From Gymnodinialimonas phycosphaerae (GTDB lineage: Bacteria > Pseudomonadota > Alphaproteobacteria > Rhodobacterales > Rhodobacteraceae), in assembly GCF_019195455.1 (NCBI RefSeq), contig NZ_JAIMBW010000001.1:2728001-2792000 (forward strand): DNA of 64,000 nt. Reading direction: 5' to 3'. How positions within the stretch are numbered: position 1 is the first letter of the stretch; the number at the start of each line of letters is the position of its first letter. Of this stretch, positions 25,857-35,412 are shown piece after piece. The translations under genes and the position numbers were made by a program. The notes beneath the pieces are model-generated. The model searched no databases. It had not been told where the DNA came from and worked only from the letters and a program-made list of their open reading frames with translations.

Positions 25857-27020
25857 TTACCCCTCGATGCCGTGAAGCGCCAGAAGGTTGCCCATTCGGG
25901 CAGTTGCGCGCCCCGGATCCGTCAACAGGCGCGCTTGATCCGCAAGGCGGAAGACTTCCGCGAAGTGGCTGATTTCGCGAGACGATTGGAAGCCCCCCGG
26001 CATAATGAAATGCGACTGCGTGCCGTTAAGCCAGGACAGGAACGCGATGCCCGCCTTGTAGTATTGCGTGGGCGCTTTGAAGATCTCGCGGCTCAGCGGG
26101 ACGGTGGGGGCCAGCAACGCATGATAGGTTTCCCGGTCGCCTTGGGCGAGGGCCTCCAACGCCTGTGACGCGGCGGGGGCGATGGCGGCAAAGATGCCCA
26201 GAAGCGCGTGGGAATGATGGGGGCCGTCCCCTTCGATCAGGGGCGCATAGTTGAAATCATCCCCGGTATAGAGACGGACGCCCTTGGGCAGGCGCGCGCG
26301 GAAGCCTTCCTCATGTGATTGATCCAAAAGGGATATCTTGATGCCATCGATCTTGTCGGAATGGCGGGTCACAAGGTCCAGAACGAGGTCGTTGACCGTG
26401 GCAAGGTCCGATGCCCCCCAGTATCCGGCCAGCGCGGGGTCGAACATCTCGCCCAACCAATGCAGGATTACCGGCGCTGCGGCCTGCGTGATGAGGTGGT
26501 CATAGACCTCGAAATATGCCTCCGGCCCCGCGTTCAGCGCGGGCAAGGCGCGGGTGGCCATCAAGATGACCTGCCCGCCCGCGGCCTCGATCGCCTCCAT
26601 CTGCGTCTTGTAGGCGGCGATGATCGCGGCCGGGCTGGTCAGCTTTTCCAGCGGAATGTGGTCGGTCCCGGCCCCGCAGGCCACGCGGGGCTTCATCGGA
26701 TGCGCCTTCGCGGCGCGCATCGTCCGCTCGATCAACTCCTTCGCCGTGGGCCAATCCACCCCCATGCCGCGCTGCGCGGTATCCATCGCCTCTGCCAGGC
26801 CGAGCCCTTGATCCCAAAGGCCTTCGCGGAACTTCAGCGTGGCATCCCAATCCACGGCGGGGCGCCCCTGCCAGGGGTCACGTTCGGCCAGCGGATCGCT
26901 GACGACATGGGCGGCGGCGAAGGCGGTGCGGGTCAGTGGCACGGACGGGGCGCGTGGGGTCAGAGGCTCTCCCACCAGCGCGTAGTCTTCCAGAGTTCCG
27001 GCGTAGGTTGGCAATCGCAT
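25857..27020 (-). CDS. DUF993 family protein (aldolase-like TIM barrel)
   Basis: A 387-residue protein matching DUF993, a family distantly related to dihydrodipicolinate synthase/KDPG-aldolase barrels. Visible features are the conserved RVACGAGTDHIPLEK segment, GQVILMATRAL, HWLGEMFDPALAGYWG and DGIKISLLDQ, where the lysine could be the Schiff-base residue. It lies between a GMC oxidoreductase and the LacI gene with spacing of 3 and 9 bases. In this context it could cleave an oxidised sugar intermediate; that is inference. Confidence 0.85.
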   Translation of the reverse strand: MRLPTYAGTLEDYALVGEPLTPRAPSVPLTRTAFAAAHVVSDPLAERDPWQGRPAVDWDATLKFREGLWDQGLGLAEAMDTAQRGMGVDWPTAKELIERTMRAAKAHPMKPRVACGAGTDHIPLEKLTSPAAIIAAYKTQMEAIEAAGGQVILMATRALPALNAGPEAYFEVYDHLITQAAAPVILHWLGEMFDPALAGYWGASDLATVNDLVLDLVTRHSDKIDGIKISLLDQSHEEGFRARLPKGVRLYTGDDFNYAPLIEGDGPHHSHALLGIFAAIAPAASQALEALAQGDRETYHALLAPTVPLSREIFKAPTQYYKAGIAFLSWLNGTQSHFIMPGGFQSSREISHFAEVFRLADQARLLTDPGRATARMGNLLALHGIEG

Positions 27021-27023
27021 GGC

Positions 27024-28610
27024 TTAAATCCCCTGGTCTTCACGGATCATATCGGCGGCCTTTTCGCCGATCATGATGGTGGGTGCATTGGTGTTGGACG
27101 ACACGACGCGCGGCATGATGGAGGCGTCGGCCACGCGCAGCCCCTCGACCCCGTTGAATGCCAAGCGCGGTGTGACGACCGCGCTGTCGCCCGCCCCCAT
27201 GGCGCAGGTTCCGGCGCAGTGATGCGAGGTCTTGGAATGCTGGCAGATGAAGTTGAAATACTCCTCATCCGTGCGCACATCCGGGCCGGGCAGACGCTCG
27301 GCCTTGATCATGTGAGACAGGGCCTGCTGCCCAAGGATCTGTTGCGTCAGTTTGAGGCCCCGAATGGACATCTCGCGGTCACGCGGATCGGCGCAATAGT
27401 TCGGGTCGATCAACGGCGCTTTCGCCGGGTCGCTGCTGGCCAACCGCACCGATCCGCGTGACCGGGGCCGCAGGTAGCAGGAGTTCAGCGTTACGCCCCC
27501 CTCCGGCATGGAGACGACGCCCGCCTCGATCCCGGTGCCAAGGCCAAGGTGGAATTGCAAATCGGGCGACCGCGCATCGGGGTCGGCGTACCAGAACCCC
27601 CCGGTTTCAAAGAGGCTAGACGCCACAGGGCCCTTTTTAGTCAACAGGTATTTCATGCCCGCCAGCACGCTGAGGTGCGGTTTGGCGAAGCGGTCATAGG
27701 TATGCGGGCCCGAGACTTCTGCAATGCAATAGAGGTCCAGATGATCCTGCAAATTTGCCCCTACCTGCGGCTGATCCAGCACCACGTCGATCCCAAGTTC
27801 TTGTAGATGATCCGCCGGGCCAATCCCCGACAACTGCAACAGGCGCGGCGAGCCGATCGCCCCGCTGCACAGCACCACCTCCCGCTCTGCCGTGATCCGC
27901 GTGCCGTCCAGCATCTCGACACCCACCGCGCGGCCCTGCTCGACCACGATCCGCCGAACATTGGCGCGCAGCTTCACGGTCAGGTTCTTGCGGCCCCGGT
28001 TTGGGTGCAGGAACGCCATCGCCGACGACGACCGACGCGCGTTCTTTTGTGTCAACTGATAGTAGGCCGCGCCTTCCTGCACCTCTCCTGTCACATCCTC
28101 GTTGAAGGGAATGCCAAGGGCCTTTGCCGCCTCGAAATACGCCTCGCAGATCGGCAACGGGGCGGCAGGTTTCGACACGCCAAGGGGGCCGTCCTGGCCG
28201 TGGTAGCGACCTGCGTAGGTGTCGTTGCCTTCGGACTTGCGGAAGTAGGGGAGAACATCCTCATAGCTCCACCCTTCACACCCTAATTGCCGCCATTCGT
28301 CGTAATCCAGCGGGTGGCCGCGCGTGTAGATCTGCGCGTTGATGGCAGAGCCGCCGCCGATGACCTTGGCCTGCGTGTAGGTGAAAACCTTGCCCTGCAT
28401 GTGGGTTTGCGGCGTCGTGCTCCAACCCCAGGACGCGATGCCCTTGGTCATTTTCGCAAAGCCTGCGGGCAGGTGGAAGAACGGGTGGCGGTCGGAGCCG
28501 CCGGCCTCCAGCAAGCACACTCGCACGTCAGGGTTCTCGGACAGGCGCGAGGCAATGACGGACCCTGCGCTGCCACCGCCGATGATGATGAAATCGTAAC
28601 CCTCAGCCAT
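27024..28610 (-). CDS. GMC oxidoreductase (choline dehydrogenase-like)
   Basis: A 528-residue FAD-dependent alcohol dehydrogenase. The FAD-binding N terminus is FIIIGGGSAGSVIASRL with the ribose-binding glutamate in CLLEAGGSD. GMC signature segments KVIGGGSAINAQIYTRG and GAIGSPRLLQLSGIGP follow, and the C-terminal active site is TSHHCAGTCAMG with SSNTNAPTIMIGEKAA. No signal peptide is present. The family oxidises primary alcohols of choline, glycols or similar; in this operon the substrate may be a polyol or alkyl glycoside. Confidence 0.93.
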   Translation of the reverse strand: MAEGYDFIIIGGGSAGSVIASRLSENPDVRVCLLEAGGSDRHPFFHLPAGFAKMTKGIASWGWSTTPQTHMQGKVFTYTQAKVIGGGSAINAQIYTRGHPLDYDEWRQLGCEGWSYEDVLPYFRKSEGNDTYAGRYHGQDGPLGVSKPAAPLPICEAYFEAAKALGIPFNEDVTGEVQEGAAYYQLTQKNARRSSSAMAFLHPNRGRKNLTVKLRANVRRIVVEQGRAVGVEMLDGTRITAEREVVLCSGAIGSPRLLQLSGIGPADHLQELGIDVVLDQPQVGANLQDHLDLYCIAEVSGPHTYDRFAKPHLSVLAGMKYLLTKKGPVASSLFETGGFWYADPDARSPDLQFHLGLGTGIEAGVVSMPEGGVTLNSCYLRPRSRGSVRLASSDPAKAPLIDPNYCADPRDREMSIRGLKLTQQILGQQALSHMIKAERLPGPDVRTDEEYFNFICQHSKTSHHCAGTCAMGAGDSAVVTPRLAFNGVEGLRVADASIMPRVVSSNTNAPTIMIGEKAADMIREDQGI

Positions 28611-28619
28611 GGGAATGCC

Positions 28620-29330
28620 TCAAAATGTCTGGATGGACAGGCCGCCATCCACGGGGATTTGCGCGCCGGTGGCGAAGGCGAAATCCCCGCGCGCCAAGGG
28701 CACGACGACGTCGGCAATATCGCGCGGCGTGCCCCAGCGGCCAGCGGGGACGGTATCGGGGATCGTGCTGTCATAGCGGTCGGCCACGGGGGCCGTCATC
28801 GGTGATTGGATGATGCCGGGGCGGATATCGAAGACGCCGATGTTGTGCGGCGCGAGGCGTTCGGCGAAGGCGCGTGCGGCCATGGCGGTGGCGGTTTTGG
28901 AGATGCAGTATTCCACCCGGTTGGGGCTGAGGACTGACGCGTTGACCGAGGTGATGAAGGTGATGGAGCGGTAGGGCGCGGCGGGCAATTCCAGCATCCG
29001 CCGTGCCACCTGCTGCGCCAGAAAGACCGCGCCTCGGGTGTTGACGGAAAGGCAGCGGTCAAAGCTTTCCGGCGTCATATCAAGCACATCACCCCGCGCC
29101 ATTGCCCCCACGCCCGCGTTGGAGATCAACGTCGTGATGGGCCCCACGGCGTCCAGAAGCGCCGGAATGGCGTCAATGTGGCGCACGTCGTGCTGGTGGT
29201 AACTGGCCTCGAACGGCATCTGAGCCGTGGCCGCATCAGAGGCCACCGCAATTTCCCATCCCGCCGCGTGCAGGGCCGTCGCAATGCCAAGGCCAATGCC
29301 CTGCTGGCCCCCTGTAATAAGCGCTTTCAT
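28620..29330 (-). CDS. SDR-family NAD(P)-dependent oxidoreductase
   Basis: A 236-residue classical short-chain dehydrogenase. It has the cofactor loop TGGQQGIGLGIA, ISNAGVG, the catalytic serine in FITSVNAS and tyrosine/lysine in YCISK, and the PGIIQSPMT motif after the active site. It overlaps the upstream GMC gene by ATGA and is followed by a second GMC gene after 9 bases. It probably interconverts a ketone and alcohol in the same pathway. Confidence 0.93.
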   Translation of the reverse strand: MKALITGGQQGIGLGIATALHAAGWEIAVASDAATAQMPFEASYHQHDVRHIDAIPALLDAVGPITTLISNAGVGAMARGDVLDMTPESFDRCLSVNTRGAVFLAQQVARRMLELPAAPYRSITFITSVNASVLSPNRVEYCISKTATAMAARAFAERLAPHNIGVFDIRPGIIQSPMTAPVADRYDSTIPDTVPAGRWGTPRDIADVVVPLARGDFAFATGAQIPVDGGLSIQTF

Positions 29331-30796
29331 GGAGTTTCCTTCAGATGATCTGCCTGCCGCAAAGCCAGTGCGGCGATGGTCAGGGACGGGTTGACTGCCG
29401 CCGATGTCGGCAGCAGCGAAGCGTCGCAGATGTAGAGGTTCGGATGGTCATGGGTGCGCCCCATCGGATCGCATACGGAGGTCGCGGGATCGTCCCCGAT
29501 CCGCGCCGTTCCGCATTGGTGCGAGGGCGTGCGACGGTCGAAGGCCTTGGACAGAACCACCGGGAAGCCCACCCGTTTCAACGTCGCCTTCAGCTTCGCA
29601 ACCAGCGCCAGATGCGCCTTCCAGTTGGAGCGTTTCCAATCCAACACGATGTCATCCCCGCGCACGCTTACGCGGCTGTCGGGGTTCGGCAGATCCTCGG
29701 ACATGGCGTAGAAATCGATCGCACGCCCCGCGATCAGCCGGGCCAGCGGCATCGGCAGCCCGGTTTGCGCCGCAAGAATAGGCGCAGACACGCGCCCCAG
29801 CAGTTGCACGTTGCCCAAGGGCGCGCCGTCCGGGCCGCCCGTCAGGTACCAATCGTTGATCTGAAGCGTCTTTTGGTAGACCGACCGATTGCGCCGCCCG
29901 CTCAGGCCCAGAACCGCGCTTGCGTTGTGGTTCATGAAATTGCGCCCCACCTGATCGGACCGGTTCGCCAGCCCGGTCGGATGCGCCTCATCGGCCGAGC
30001 GTAGCAGCAACGCCGCCGTGCGGACCGCCCCCGCCGCCAGCACGATGCGCGGTGCAGTCAGGCGCCCGGCAGAGGTCAGCAGCCCCGTGACCCTGTCGCC
30101 TTCAACCTCGATCCTGCGGACTTCGACCCCGGTGCGCAGGATCACGTTCGGGTCTTCCAAGGCCGTGACCAGCGCCGCGCTTTCGGCGTCCAGCTTGCCG
30201 CCGTTCGTGTCGGGGAAAGCGTCCCACGGGGTCTGCGCACGGCTCAACCATCGCTCCAGGTCGACCGCCAAGGGCAAGGGCGACGGGTGCAGGCCCGCCT
30301 TCGTAAGGCGCACCGCAAGGTCCGAGATCTCTGGCTCGTGGGGGACCGGCGGGAACCCGTAGCCGTCATGGGGCGGGTCGGTGGGGTCCATCCCGGATTG
30401 TCCGCGCACACGAAACAGCTGTTCAGCGCGGGCGTAGAACGGAGCCAGTGCGTCGTAGGAGACCGGCCATCCGGGCGTGGTGCCCCCGATATGTTGGATC
30501 GGGGCGAAATCGGCCTCGCGATAGCGCAACATGACAGCGCCATAGAACTTGGAATTGCCGCCCACGCAGGCGTAATTGCCCGGACTGAAGCGCGCACCAT
30601 CCGGCGTCAGCCAAGTCTCATCGGGGCGATAGTGGCCGTCGCGGAAAATCGCGACAGGGTCGCGCGCTTCCGGGCTGTCGTGCAAAAGCTGCCCGCGCTC
30701 CAGGATCAGTACGCGCAAGCCCGACCCTGCCAATCCGGCGGCCAATGTCGCCCCGCCCATGCCGGAGCCTACGATGATGATATCCGCGTCGGTCAT
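29327..30796 (-). CDS. GMC/pyranose-oxidase-like FAD oxidoreductase
   Basis: A 489-residue FAD enzyme that heads the operon. It begins with IIIVGSGMGGATLAAGLAG and has YACVGGNSKFYGAVMLRYR as the GMC signature. The active-site pair is a histidine in SHQCGTARIG and an asparagine in SAAVNPSLTIAAL, the His/Asn arrangement of pyranose 2-oxidase and glucoside 3-dehydrogenase enzymes. A keto-sugar-forming dehydrogenase is therefore plausible. I start at ATG 30796, which has GAGAGGG just upstream; the longer frame runs through the promoter. Confidence 0.9.
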   Translation of the reverse strand: MTDADIIIVGSGMGGATLAAGLAGSGLRVLILERGQLLHDSPEARDPVAIFRDGHYRPDETWLTPDGARFSPGNYACVGGNSKFYGAVMLRYREADFAPIQHIGGTTPGWPVSYDALAPFYARAEQLFRVRGQSGMDPTDPPHDGYGFPPVPHEPEISDLAVRLTKAGLHPSPLPLAVDLERWLSRAQTPWDAFPDTNGGKLDAESAALVTALEDPNVILRTGVEVRRIEVEGDRVTGLLTSAGRLTAPRIVLAAGAVRTAALLLRSADEAHPTGLANRSDQVGRNFMNHNASAVLGLSGRRNRSVYQKTLQINDWYLTGGPDGAPLGNVQLLGRVSAPILAAQTGLPMPLARLIAGRAIDFYAMSEDLPNPDSRVSVRGDDIVLDWKRSNWKAHLALVAKLKATLKRVGFPVVLSKAFDRRTPSHQCGTARIGDDPATSVCDPMGRTHDHPNLYICDASLLPTSAAVNPSLTIAALALRQADHLKETP

Positions 30797-30810
30797 TACC
30801 CTCTCAGCAA

Positions 30811-30840
30811 TACATTTGGAACGTTCCAATTCCAAGTCAA
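30811..30840 (-). promoter_or_regulatory. promoter with LacI-type operator for the GMC-SDR-DUF993-LacI operon
   Basis: On the minus strand a TTGACT -35 box (30835-30840) is followed 9 bases later by AACGTT, the centre of the perfect 14-base palindrome TTGGAACGTTCCAA (30816-30829). The palindrome fills the spacer towards a weak -10 (AATGTA), a position that would block RNA polymerase. A central CG is typical of LacI-family operators. The same layout recurs at 35225-35250 and 41338-41363. Confidence 0.8.
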
Positions 30841-30925
30841 AAAGCACGCGGGCCGCTCGGGGCGCGGTCACACCAGTAGTTACGAAAAAACTACAGGTTT
30901 ACTACAGGACGACGACACGGATTTT

Positions 30926-32041
30926 TCAGGCAATCCGGGCTTGGGACGTGGGGTCGAACAGAACCGCCTTGTCCATGTTCACCGCGAATTCGAACGGTTG
31001 GTTCGGGTGCACGTCGGCATCGGCACGCATCCGCGCGATGCAATCCTTTCCCGACAGCGTGGTGCTGACGAAGGTGTCCGCCCCAGCAGGTTCCGTTATA
31101 CTGACCGTGTTGGTCATCATCTGGATGTTGCGCGCGTTTCGGTCAGCGCCCTCGGGGTCTGTGATCGCCTCGGGCCGGACGCCAAGCATCACCTTTTTGT
31201 CGACGTAAGCTCGGTAGGCCTCGGGCGCATCCTCGATGCGAAGCGCCACATCCGCCCCCTCGGCCCCGGTGAACTGCGCATGCAGCGCGCCGTTCATTTC
31301 CACCAGTGTGGCGTCGAGCACATTCATTGCGGGCGAGCCCATGAAGGTCGCTACAAACAGGTTGGCAGGGTTGTCGTAGATCTCTTTGGGGGTGCCAAGC
31401 TGCTGGACGTAGCCGTCATACATGACAGCGATCCGGGTCGAAAGCGTCATCGCCTCGATCTGGTCGTGGGTCACGTAAACGATTGTTGTGCCAAGCTTTT
31501 GGTGCAGCTTCTTGATCTCGGTCCGCATGTCGACACGCAGTTTCGCGTCAAGGTTGGACAGCGGTTCATCGAAGAGGAAGACATCCGGGTCCCGCACCAA
31601 GGCGCGGCCCATGGCTACGCGCTGGCGTTGTCCGCCGGAAAGCTGACCGGGCTTGCGCTTCAGCAGGTCTTCGATCTGCAACAGTTTGGCGACATCGGCC
31701 ATGGCCTTGTCGCGTTCAGGTTTCGGCGTGCCCTGCATCTCCAGCCCGAAAGTGATATTCTGGCCCACGGTCATGTTCGGGTAGAGGGCGTAGCTTTGGA
31801 ACACCATCGCGATGTTGCGCTTGGAGGGCGTGACGTCATTGACGACCCGGTCCTTGATGGCGATCTCTCCGCTGGTGATCCCCTCCAACCCCGCGATCAT
31901 GTTGAGTAGCGTGGACTTGCCACAGCCCGAGGGGCCAACGAGAACAAGGAATTCCCCCTCTTGCACCTGGATGTCGACCTTATGCAGAACCTCCACCGCG
32001 CCGTAGGATTTGGTGACGTTGTTGATGTCTAGAAAACCCAT
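30926..32041 (-). CDS. sugar ABC transporter ATP-binding protein (MalK/GtsD type)
   Basis: A 371-residue ATPase of the CUT1 carbohydrate importer class. It has Walker [17 protein letters not shown], the Q-loop, signature [15 protein letters not shown], Walker [17 protein letters not shown] and switch histidine ([13 protein letters not shown]), then a C-terminal TOBE/regulatory domain of about 130 residues. It is the last gene of a leftward four-gene cassette (binding protein, two permeases, ATPase) and is 5 bases downstream of the second permease. Confidence 0.95.
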   Translation of the reverse strand: MGFLDINNVTKSYGAVEVLHKVDIQVQEGEFLVLVGPSGCGKSTLLNMIAGLEGITSGEIAIKDRVVNDVTPSKRNIAMVFQSYALYPNMTVGQNITFGLEMQGTPKPERDKAMADVAKLLQIEDLLKRKPGQLSGGQRQRVAMGRALVRDPDVFLFDEPLSNLDAKLRVDMRTEIKKLHQKLGTTIVYVTHDQIEAMTLSTRIAVMYDGYVQQLGTPKEIYDNPANLFVATFMGSPAMNVLDATLVEMNGALHAQFTGAEGADVALRIEDAPEAYRAYVDKKVMLGVRPEAITDPEGADRNARNIQMMTNTVSITEPAGADTFVSTTLSGKDCIARMRADADVHPNQPFEFAVNMDKAVLFDPTSQARIA

Positions 32042-32046
32042 GGGAC

Positions 32047-32928
32047 TTATCCTTTGACCGAGCCAGCCATCAGGCCACGGACGAAATATCGACCGGCCAC
32101 GATGTAGACGAGAAGGGTTGGAGCGGCAGCCATGATGGCGCCTGCAAAGTGGACGTTATACTCGCGCACGCCGGTGCTTGAGTTGACGAGGTTGTTGAGC
32201 GCTACCGTCATCGGTGCCGCCCCACCTGACGCGAAGGACGCGCCGAAGAGGAAGTCGTTCCAGATGTTGGTGAACTGCCAGATGCAGCAGACGGCGATGA
32301 TCGGGCCGGAGCTTGGCAACATGATGCGCCAGAAGATCTGGAAGAAGCCCGCCCCATCGATCTGGGCCGCGCGCACCAGTTCGGTCGGGAAAGCGGCATA
32401 GTAGTTGCGGAAGTAGAGCGTGGAGAAGCCGATACCGTAGACCACGTGGACCAGGATCAACCCGTAGGTGGTGCCCGAGATGTTCAGGATACCCAGGATC
32501 CGTGCCATCGGGATCAGGACGATCTGGAAGGGGATGAAGCAGGAAAACAGCAAGAGCCCGAAGATCCACGTCGCGCCCCGGAAGTGCCATTTGGTCAGCA
32601 CGTAGCCGTTCAGCGCCCCCGCGATGGTCGAGATCGCGACCGCAGGCACCGCCATGGCGATGGAGTTGATGAAATAGGGGCGCAGGCCCGTCGGCTCTAC
32701 CCCGATCTGTGCCGTGGACCAGGCCGATAGCCATGGCTCGATCGTCCATTGCTGCGGCAGGGCGATCATGTTGCCGCCGGTGATTTCCTCCAGCGGTTTG
32801 AGGGAGTTCACCAGCATGATCCCGAAGGGCAGCAGGTAGAACAGTGCAAACAGGAGCAGCACGAGGTAGATGAAAGTGCGCGCGACCTTGGAGGTCTTGA
32901 TGGCGCTGTCGGCAGAAGCGATGGCCAT
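32047..32928 (-). CDS. carbohydrate ABC transporter permease (MalG/GtsC type)
   Basis: A 293-residue inner-membrane permease with six helices and the EAA-loop [20 protein letters not shown] that docks the ATPase. ATG at 32928 overlaps the upstream permease stop by one base (TAATG), which sets the start; the frame upstream of this is not coding. It forms the translocation pore with the permease at 32928-33833 for a glucose-type substrate. Confidence 0.95.
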   Translation of the reverse strand: MAIASADSAIKTSKVARTFIYLVLLLFALFYLLPFGIMLVNSLKPLEEITGGNMIALPQQWTIEPWLSAWSTAQIGVEPTGLRPYFINSIAMAVPAVAISTIAGALNGYVLTKWHFRGATWIFGLLLFSCFIPFQIVLIPMARILGILNISGTTYGLILVHVVYGIGFSTLYFRNYYAAFPTELVRAAQIDGAGFFQIFWRIMLPSSGPIIAVCCIWQFTNIWNDFLFGASFASGGAAPMTVALNNLVNSSTGVREYNVHFAGAIMAAAPTLLVYIVAGRYFVRGLMAGSVKG

Positions 32929-33833
32929 TATTTCTTCTCCCTCAACTCGGCATAGAGGTAAGGCACCATGATCGCCGCAATCGTCATCAACATGATGACG
33001 GCGGACGACGCGCCGATGCCCATCTGGTTGCGGGTGAAGGTGTAGGAGTACATGAACGTGGCAGGCAGCGCCGTGGCGTTGCCGGGGCCGCCGCCGGTCA
33101 GCGCGATGACCAAGTCGTAGGACTTGATGGCAAGGTGGCTGAGGATCACGAAGGCGCTCAGGAACGCGGGCCGAAGTTGCGGCAGGATGATCCGGCGGTA
33201 CATCTGGAATGTCGACGCGCCGTCCATCTGGGCAGCTTTCAGGATTTCGTTGTCTATGCCCCGCAGACCGGCAAGGAACATCGCCATGACGAAGCCCGAG
33301 GATTGCCAGACGGCGGCAATGACGATGGTGTAAATCGCCATCTCGCGGTCCTTGATCCAATTAAACTCGAAACTGGCCCAGCCCCACAGGTGCATCGTGT
33401 TCTCGATGCCAATGGCAGGGTCGAGAAACCATTTCCACGCCGTGCCCGTCACGATGAATGACAGCGCCATGGGGTAGAGGAAGATTGGGCGCAGCAGCCC
33501 TTCGCCACGAATCTTCTGGTCCAGCAAGATCGCGAGCATCAAGCCGATGATCGTGCAAATGATGATGTAAAGTGAGGCGAAGATCGCCAGGTTGGTGACG
33601 GCCGTGTCCCATTCGCGGATGCGGAACAGACGCTCGTAATTCTGGAAGCCCACAAGATCGAAGCTCGGCAACATGCGCGAGCCGGTGAAGCTGAGGTAGA
33701 CCGTGAAGGCGATGAAGCCGTAGACGAAAATCACCATCACCGCGAAGGACGGCGCGAGCACGATCTTTGGCAGCCAGTTCTGAAGGCGTGTGCGGAAGTC
33801 CGCGCCCCCTAACATGGGATCGGTAGCGGCCAT
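32928..33833 (-). CDS. carbohydrate ABC transporter permease (MalF/GtsB type)
   Basis: A 301-residue permease with six predicted helices and the EAA-like loop KAAQMDGASTFQMYRRIILPQ. The sequence SYDLVIALTGGGPGNAT before the last helices is typical of CUT1 MalF-type subunits. ATG at 33833 has AAGGAGAGG just upstream; in-frame ATGs further up lie within an intergenic hairpin. It pairs with the permease at 32047-32928. Confidence 0.95.
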   Translation of the reverse strand: MAATDPMLGGADFRTRLQNWLPKIVLAPSFAVMVIFVYGFIAFTVYLSFTGSRMLPSFDLVGFQNYERLFRIREWDTAVTNLAIFASLYIIICTIIGLMLAILLDQKIRGEGLLRPIFLYPMALSFIVTGTAWKWFLDPAIGIENTMHLWGWASFEFNWIKDREMAIYTIVIAAVWQSSGFVMAMFLAGLRGIDNEILKAAQMDGASTFQMYRRIILPQLRPAFLSAFVILSHLAIKSYDLVIALTGGGPGNATALPATFMYSYTFTRNQMGIGASSAVIMLMTIAAIMVPYLYAELREKK

Positions 33834-33875
33834 GGGGCCTCTCCTTGCGGTCTGGACGGGATGGTTGAGAAGGGT

Positions 33876-33902
33876 GGACCGGCCCACGATCGGGGCCGGT
33901 CC
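33876..33902 (-). other. intergenic hairpin between binding protein and permease genes
   Basis: A perfect 10-bp stem (GGACCGGCCC against GGGCCGGTCC) with a seven-base loop lies just after the binding-protein stop. No T-run follows. In ABC operons such structures typically protect the binding-protein mRNA or attenuate readthrough, giving excess binding protein over membrane subunits. Confidence 0.75.
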
Positions 33903-33911
33903 GGGACCTAC

Positions 33912-35174
33912 TTATTGAGCAAGCTCGACAGCGGTGACCATCTCGGCCGCGGCGGTTTCCGCATCGTACTCACCGTTGAAATGCGCGGTGATCACGTCGT
34001 ACATCGCGTTCTGGACGGACGGAGGGTTGGCGTGGCCGTGGGCCATGGAGCCGAACAGCGTGCCCGCTTCACCGGCGGCTGCCAGATCGGCCATGGCCGC
34101 CTGACCACAGGCATCGAACGCAGAGGCGTCGATGTCAGTGCGCGCAGGGGCCGAGCCTTTGACCACGTTGAACGCGATCTGGAACTCAGGCGACATCACG
34201 GCAGAGGCCATGGCGACTTGCGAGGCCTGATCGCCTTCGTCCGCGACGTTGAACATCGCGAACTGGTCCGAGTTGAACGTCACGGTGCCCTCGGTCCCGG
34301 GTACGCGGAAGCACTGGAATTCCTCGCCGGCTGTGAGGCCCGCGTTGACGAATTCACCCTTCGCCCAGTCACCCATGATCTGGAACAACGCTTCGCCGTT
34401 GATCACCATGGCCGAGGCCAGGTTCCAGTCGCGGCCCGAGAAGTTGTCGTCCACGAAACCGCGTAGAGTGGCCATCCGCTCGAACGCCTCGACCATCTGG
34501 GAACCGCCAAGTGCGTCCGGGTCCAACTCGACCATCGCGGCCTGATAGAACTCGGGCCCGCCGACGCCCATCACCATCGAATCGAAGATGGTAGCGTCCT
34601 GCCAGGCCTGACCTCCGTGCGCCAGCGCGGTGTAGCCCGCGTCCGCAGCGGTCTGCATTGCGGCAACAAAGTCTTCCCAGGTGCCGGGCTGTTCGATGCC
34701 AAGCTCTTCCATCAGCGCGGTGTTGGCCCAAACCCAGTTGGTGGAGTGGACGTTGACCGGCGCGGCAACCCAGTTGCCTTCGTACGTAGAGAACCGCTGA
34801 AGCGCCTCGGGCACAACTTCGTTCCAGTTCTGCTCTTCTGCCAAGGCGTTTAGATCAGCCAGCGCACCTTCGGCGGCCCAGTCCTGGATCGAGAAGCCAA
34901 GCATCTGCACGGCGGTGGGCGGGTCGCCTGCGGTCACACGCGCGCGCAGAACGGTCATGGCGTCAGAGCCACCACCACCGGCGACGGGCATGTCGGTCCA
35001 ACCGATGCCACCACCGGCCAGATCTTCGCGCAGAACGTTCAGGGCAGCCGCTTCGCCGCCGGACGTCCACCAGTGCAGAACCTCCACATCCTGCGCCTGA
35101 GCGGCGGACGTGATCGCCGTCGTGGACAACGCCAGTACGGCCGCGCCCGTGGACAGTTTTTTCATCAAGGTCAT
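33912..35174 (-). CDS. glucose/mannose-type ABC transporter substrate-binding protein
   Basis: A 420-residue periplasmic binding protein with a clear signal peptide (MKKLSTGAAVLALSTTAITS then AAQAQD cleavage). The mature N terminus VEVLHWWTSGGEAAALNVL, then MPVAGGGGSDAMTVLRARV, closely follows the GtsA glucose-binding proteins of Pseudomonas. ATG at 35174 has GGGAGGAAATCG upstream. It is the first gene of the leftward cassette and is divergent from a LacI-type gene, with AACGTT-centred sites in the shared intergenic region. Confidence 0.93.
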   Translation of the reverse strand: MTLMKKLSTGAAVLALSTTAITSAAQAQDVEVLHWWTSGGEAAALNVLREDLAGGGIGWTDMPVAGGGGSDAMTVLRARVTAGDPPTAVQMLGFSIQDWAAEGALADLNALAEEQNWNEVVPEALQRFSTYEGNWVAAPVNVHSTNWVWANTALMEELGIEQPGTWEDFVAAMQTAADAGYTALAHGGQAWQDATIFDSMVMGVGGPEFYQAAMVELDPDALGGSQMVEAFERMATLRGFVDDNFSGRDWNLASAMVINGEALFQIMGDWAKGEFVNAGLTAGEEFQCFRVPGTEGTVTFNSDQFAMFNVADEGDQASQVAMASAVMSPEFQIAFNVVKGSAPARTDIDASAFDACGQAAMADLAAAGEAGTLFGSMAHGHANPPSVQNAMYDVITAHFNGEYDAETAAAEMVTAVELAQ

Positions 35175-35220
35175 TCGATTTCCTCCCAATTGACCAATCC
35201 CCTTACCGGGGCTGCATGAA

Positions 35221-35250
35221 TTAAAACGTTATAAATCCCAGTCAAGTCAA
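35221..35250 (-). promoter_or_regulatory. promoter and LacI-type operator of the glucose-type importer
   Basis: On the minus strand TTGACT (35240-35245, with an overlapping second copy to 35250) is followed 9 bases later by AACGTT (35225-35230). This is the centre of TTATAACGTTTTAA, palindromic except for one pair. The spacing from the -35 box equals that in the GMC operon promoter at 30811-30840. Confidence 0.7.
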
Positions 35251-35350
35251 CCGGAATTTACGCTTTTCGTTTGCAAGTTTCGCCGCAAAGCAGCAAGTTT
35301 TGCGGGGTTTTTTCTGCAATGCAGAATGCAAGGCAAGATGAAACACGCTA

Positions 35351-35381
35351 TTGAAACGTTTGAAATCCTGCGCAATATACT
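35351..35381 (+). promoter_or_regulatory. promoter and operator of the divergent LacI gene
   Basis: TTGAAACGTTTGAA (35351-35364, palindromic apart from one pair) overlaps a -35-like TTGAAA, with TATACT at 35376-35381 as a possible -10. This would let the LacI-type protein repress its own gene together with the divergent importer. Confidence 0.6.
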
Positions 35382-35412
35382 TGGCGACACAACCCAAAGG
35401 CGATGCCCTCCC

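Noticed and set aside
35341..35412. An earlier start of the LacI gene at ATG 35326 or 35338.
   Set aside because: It would place the operator and promoter boxes inside the coding region and add 29 residues ahead of the helix-turn-helix that family members lack.
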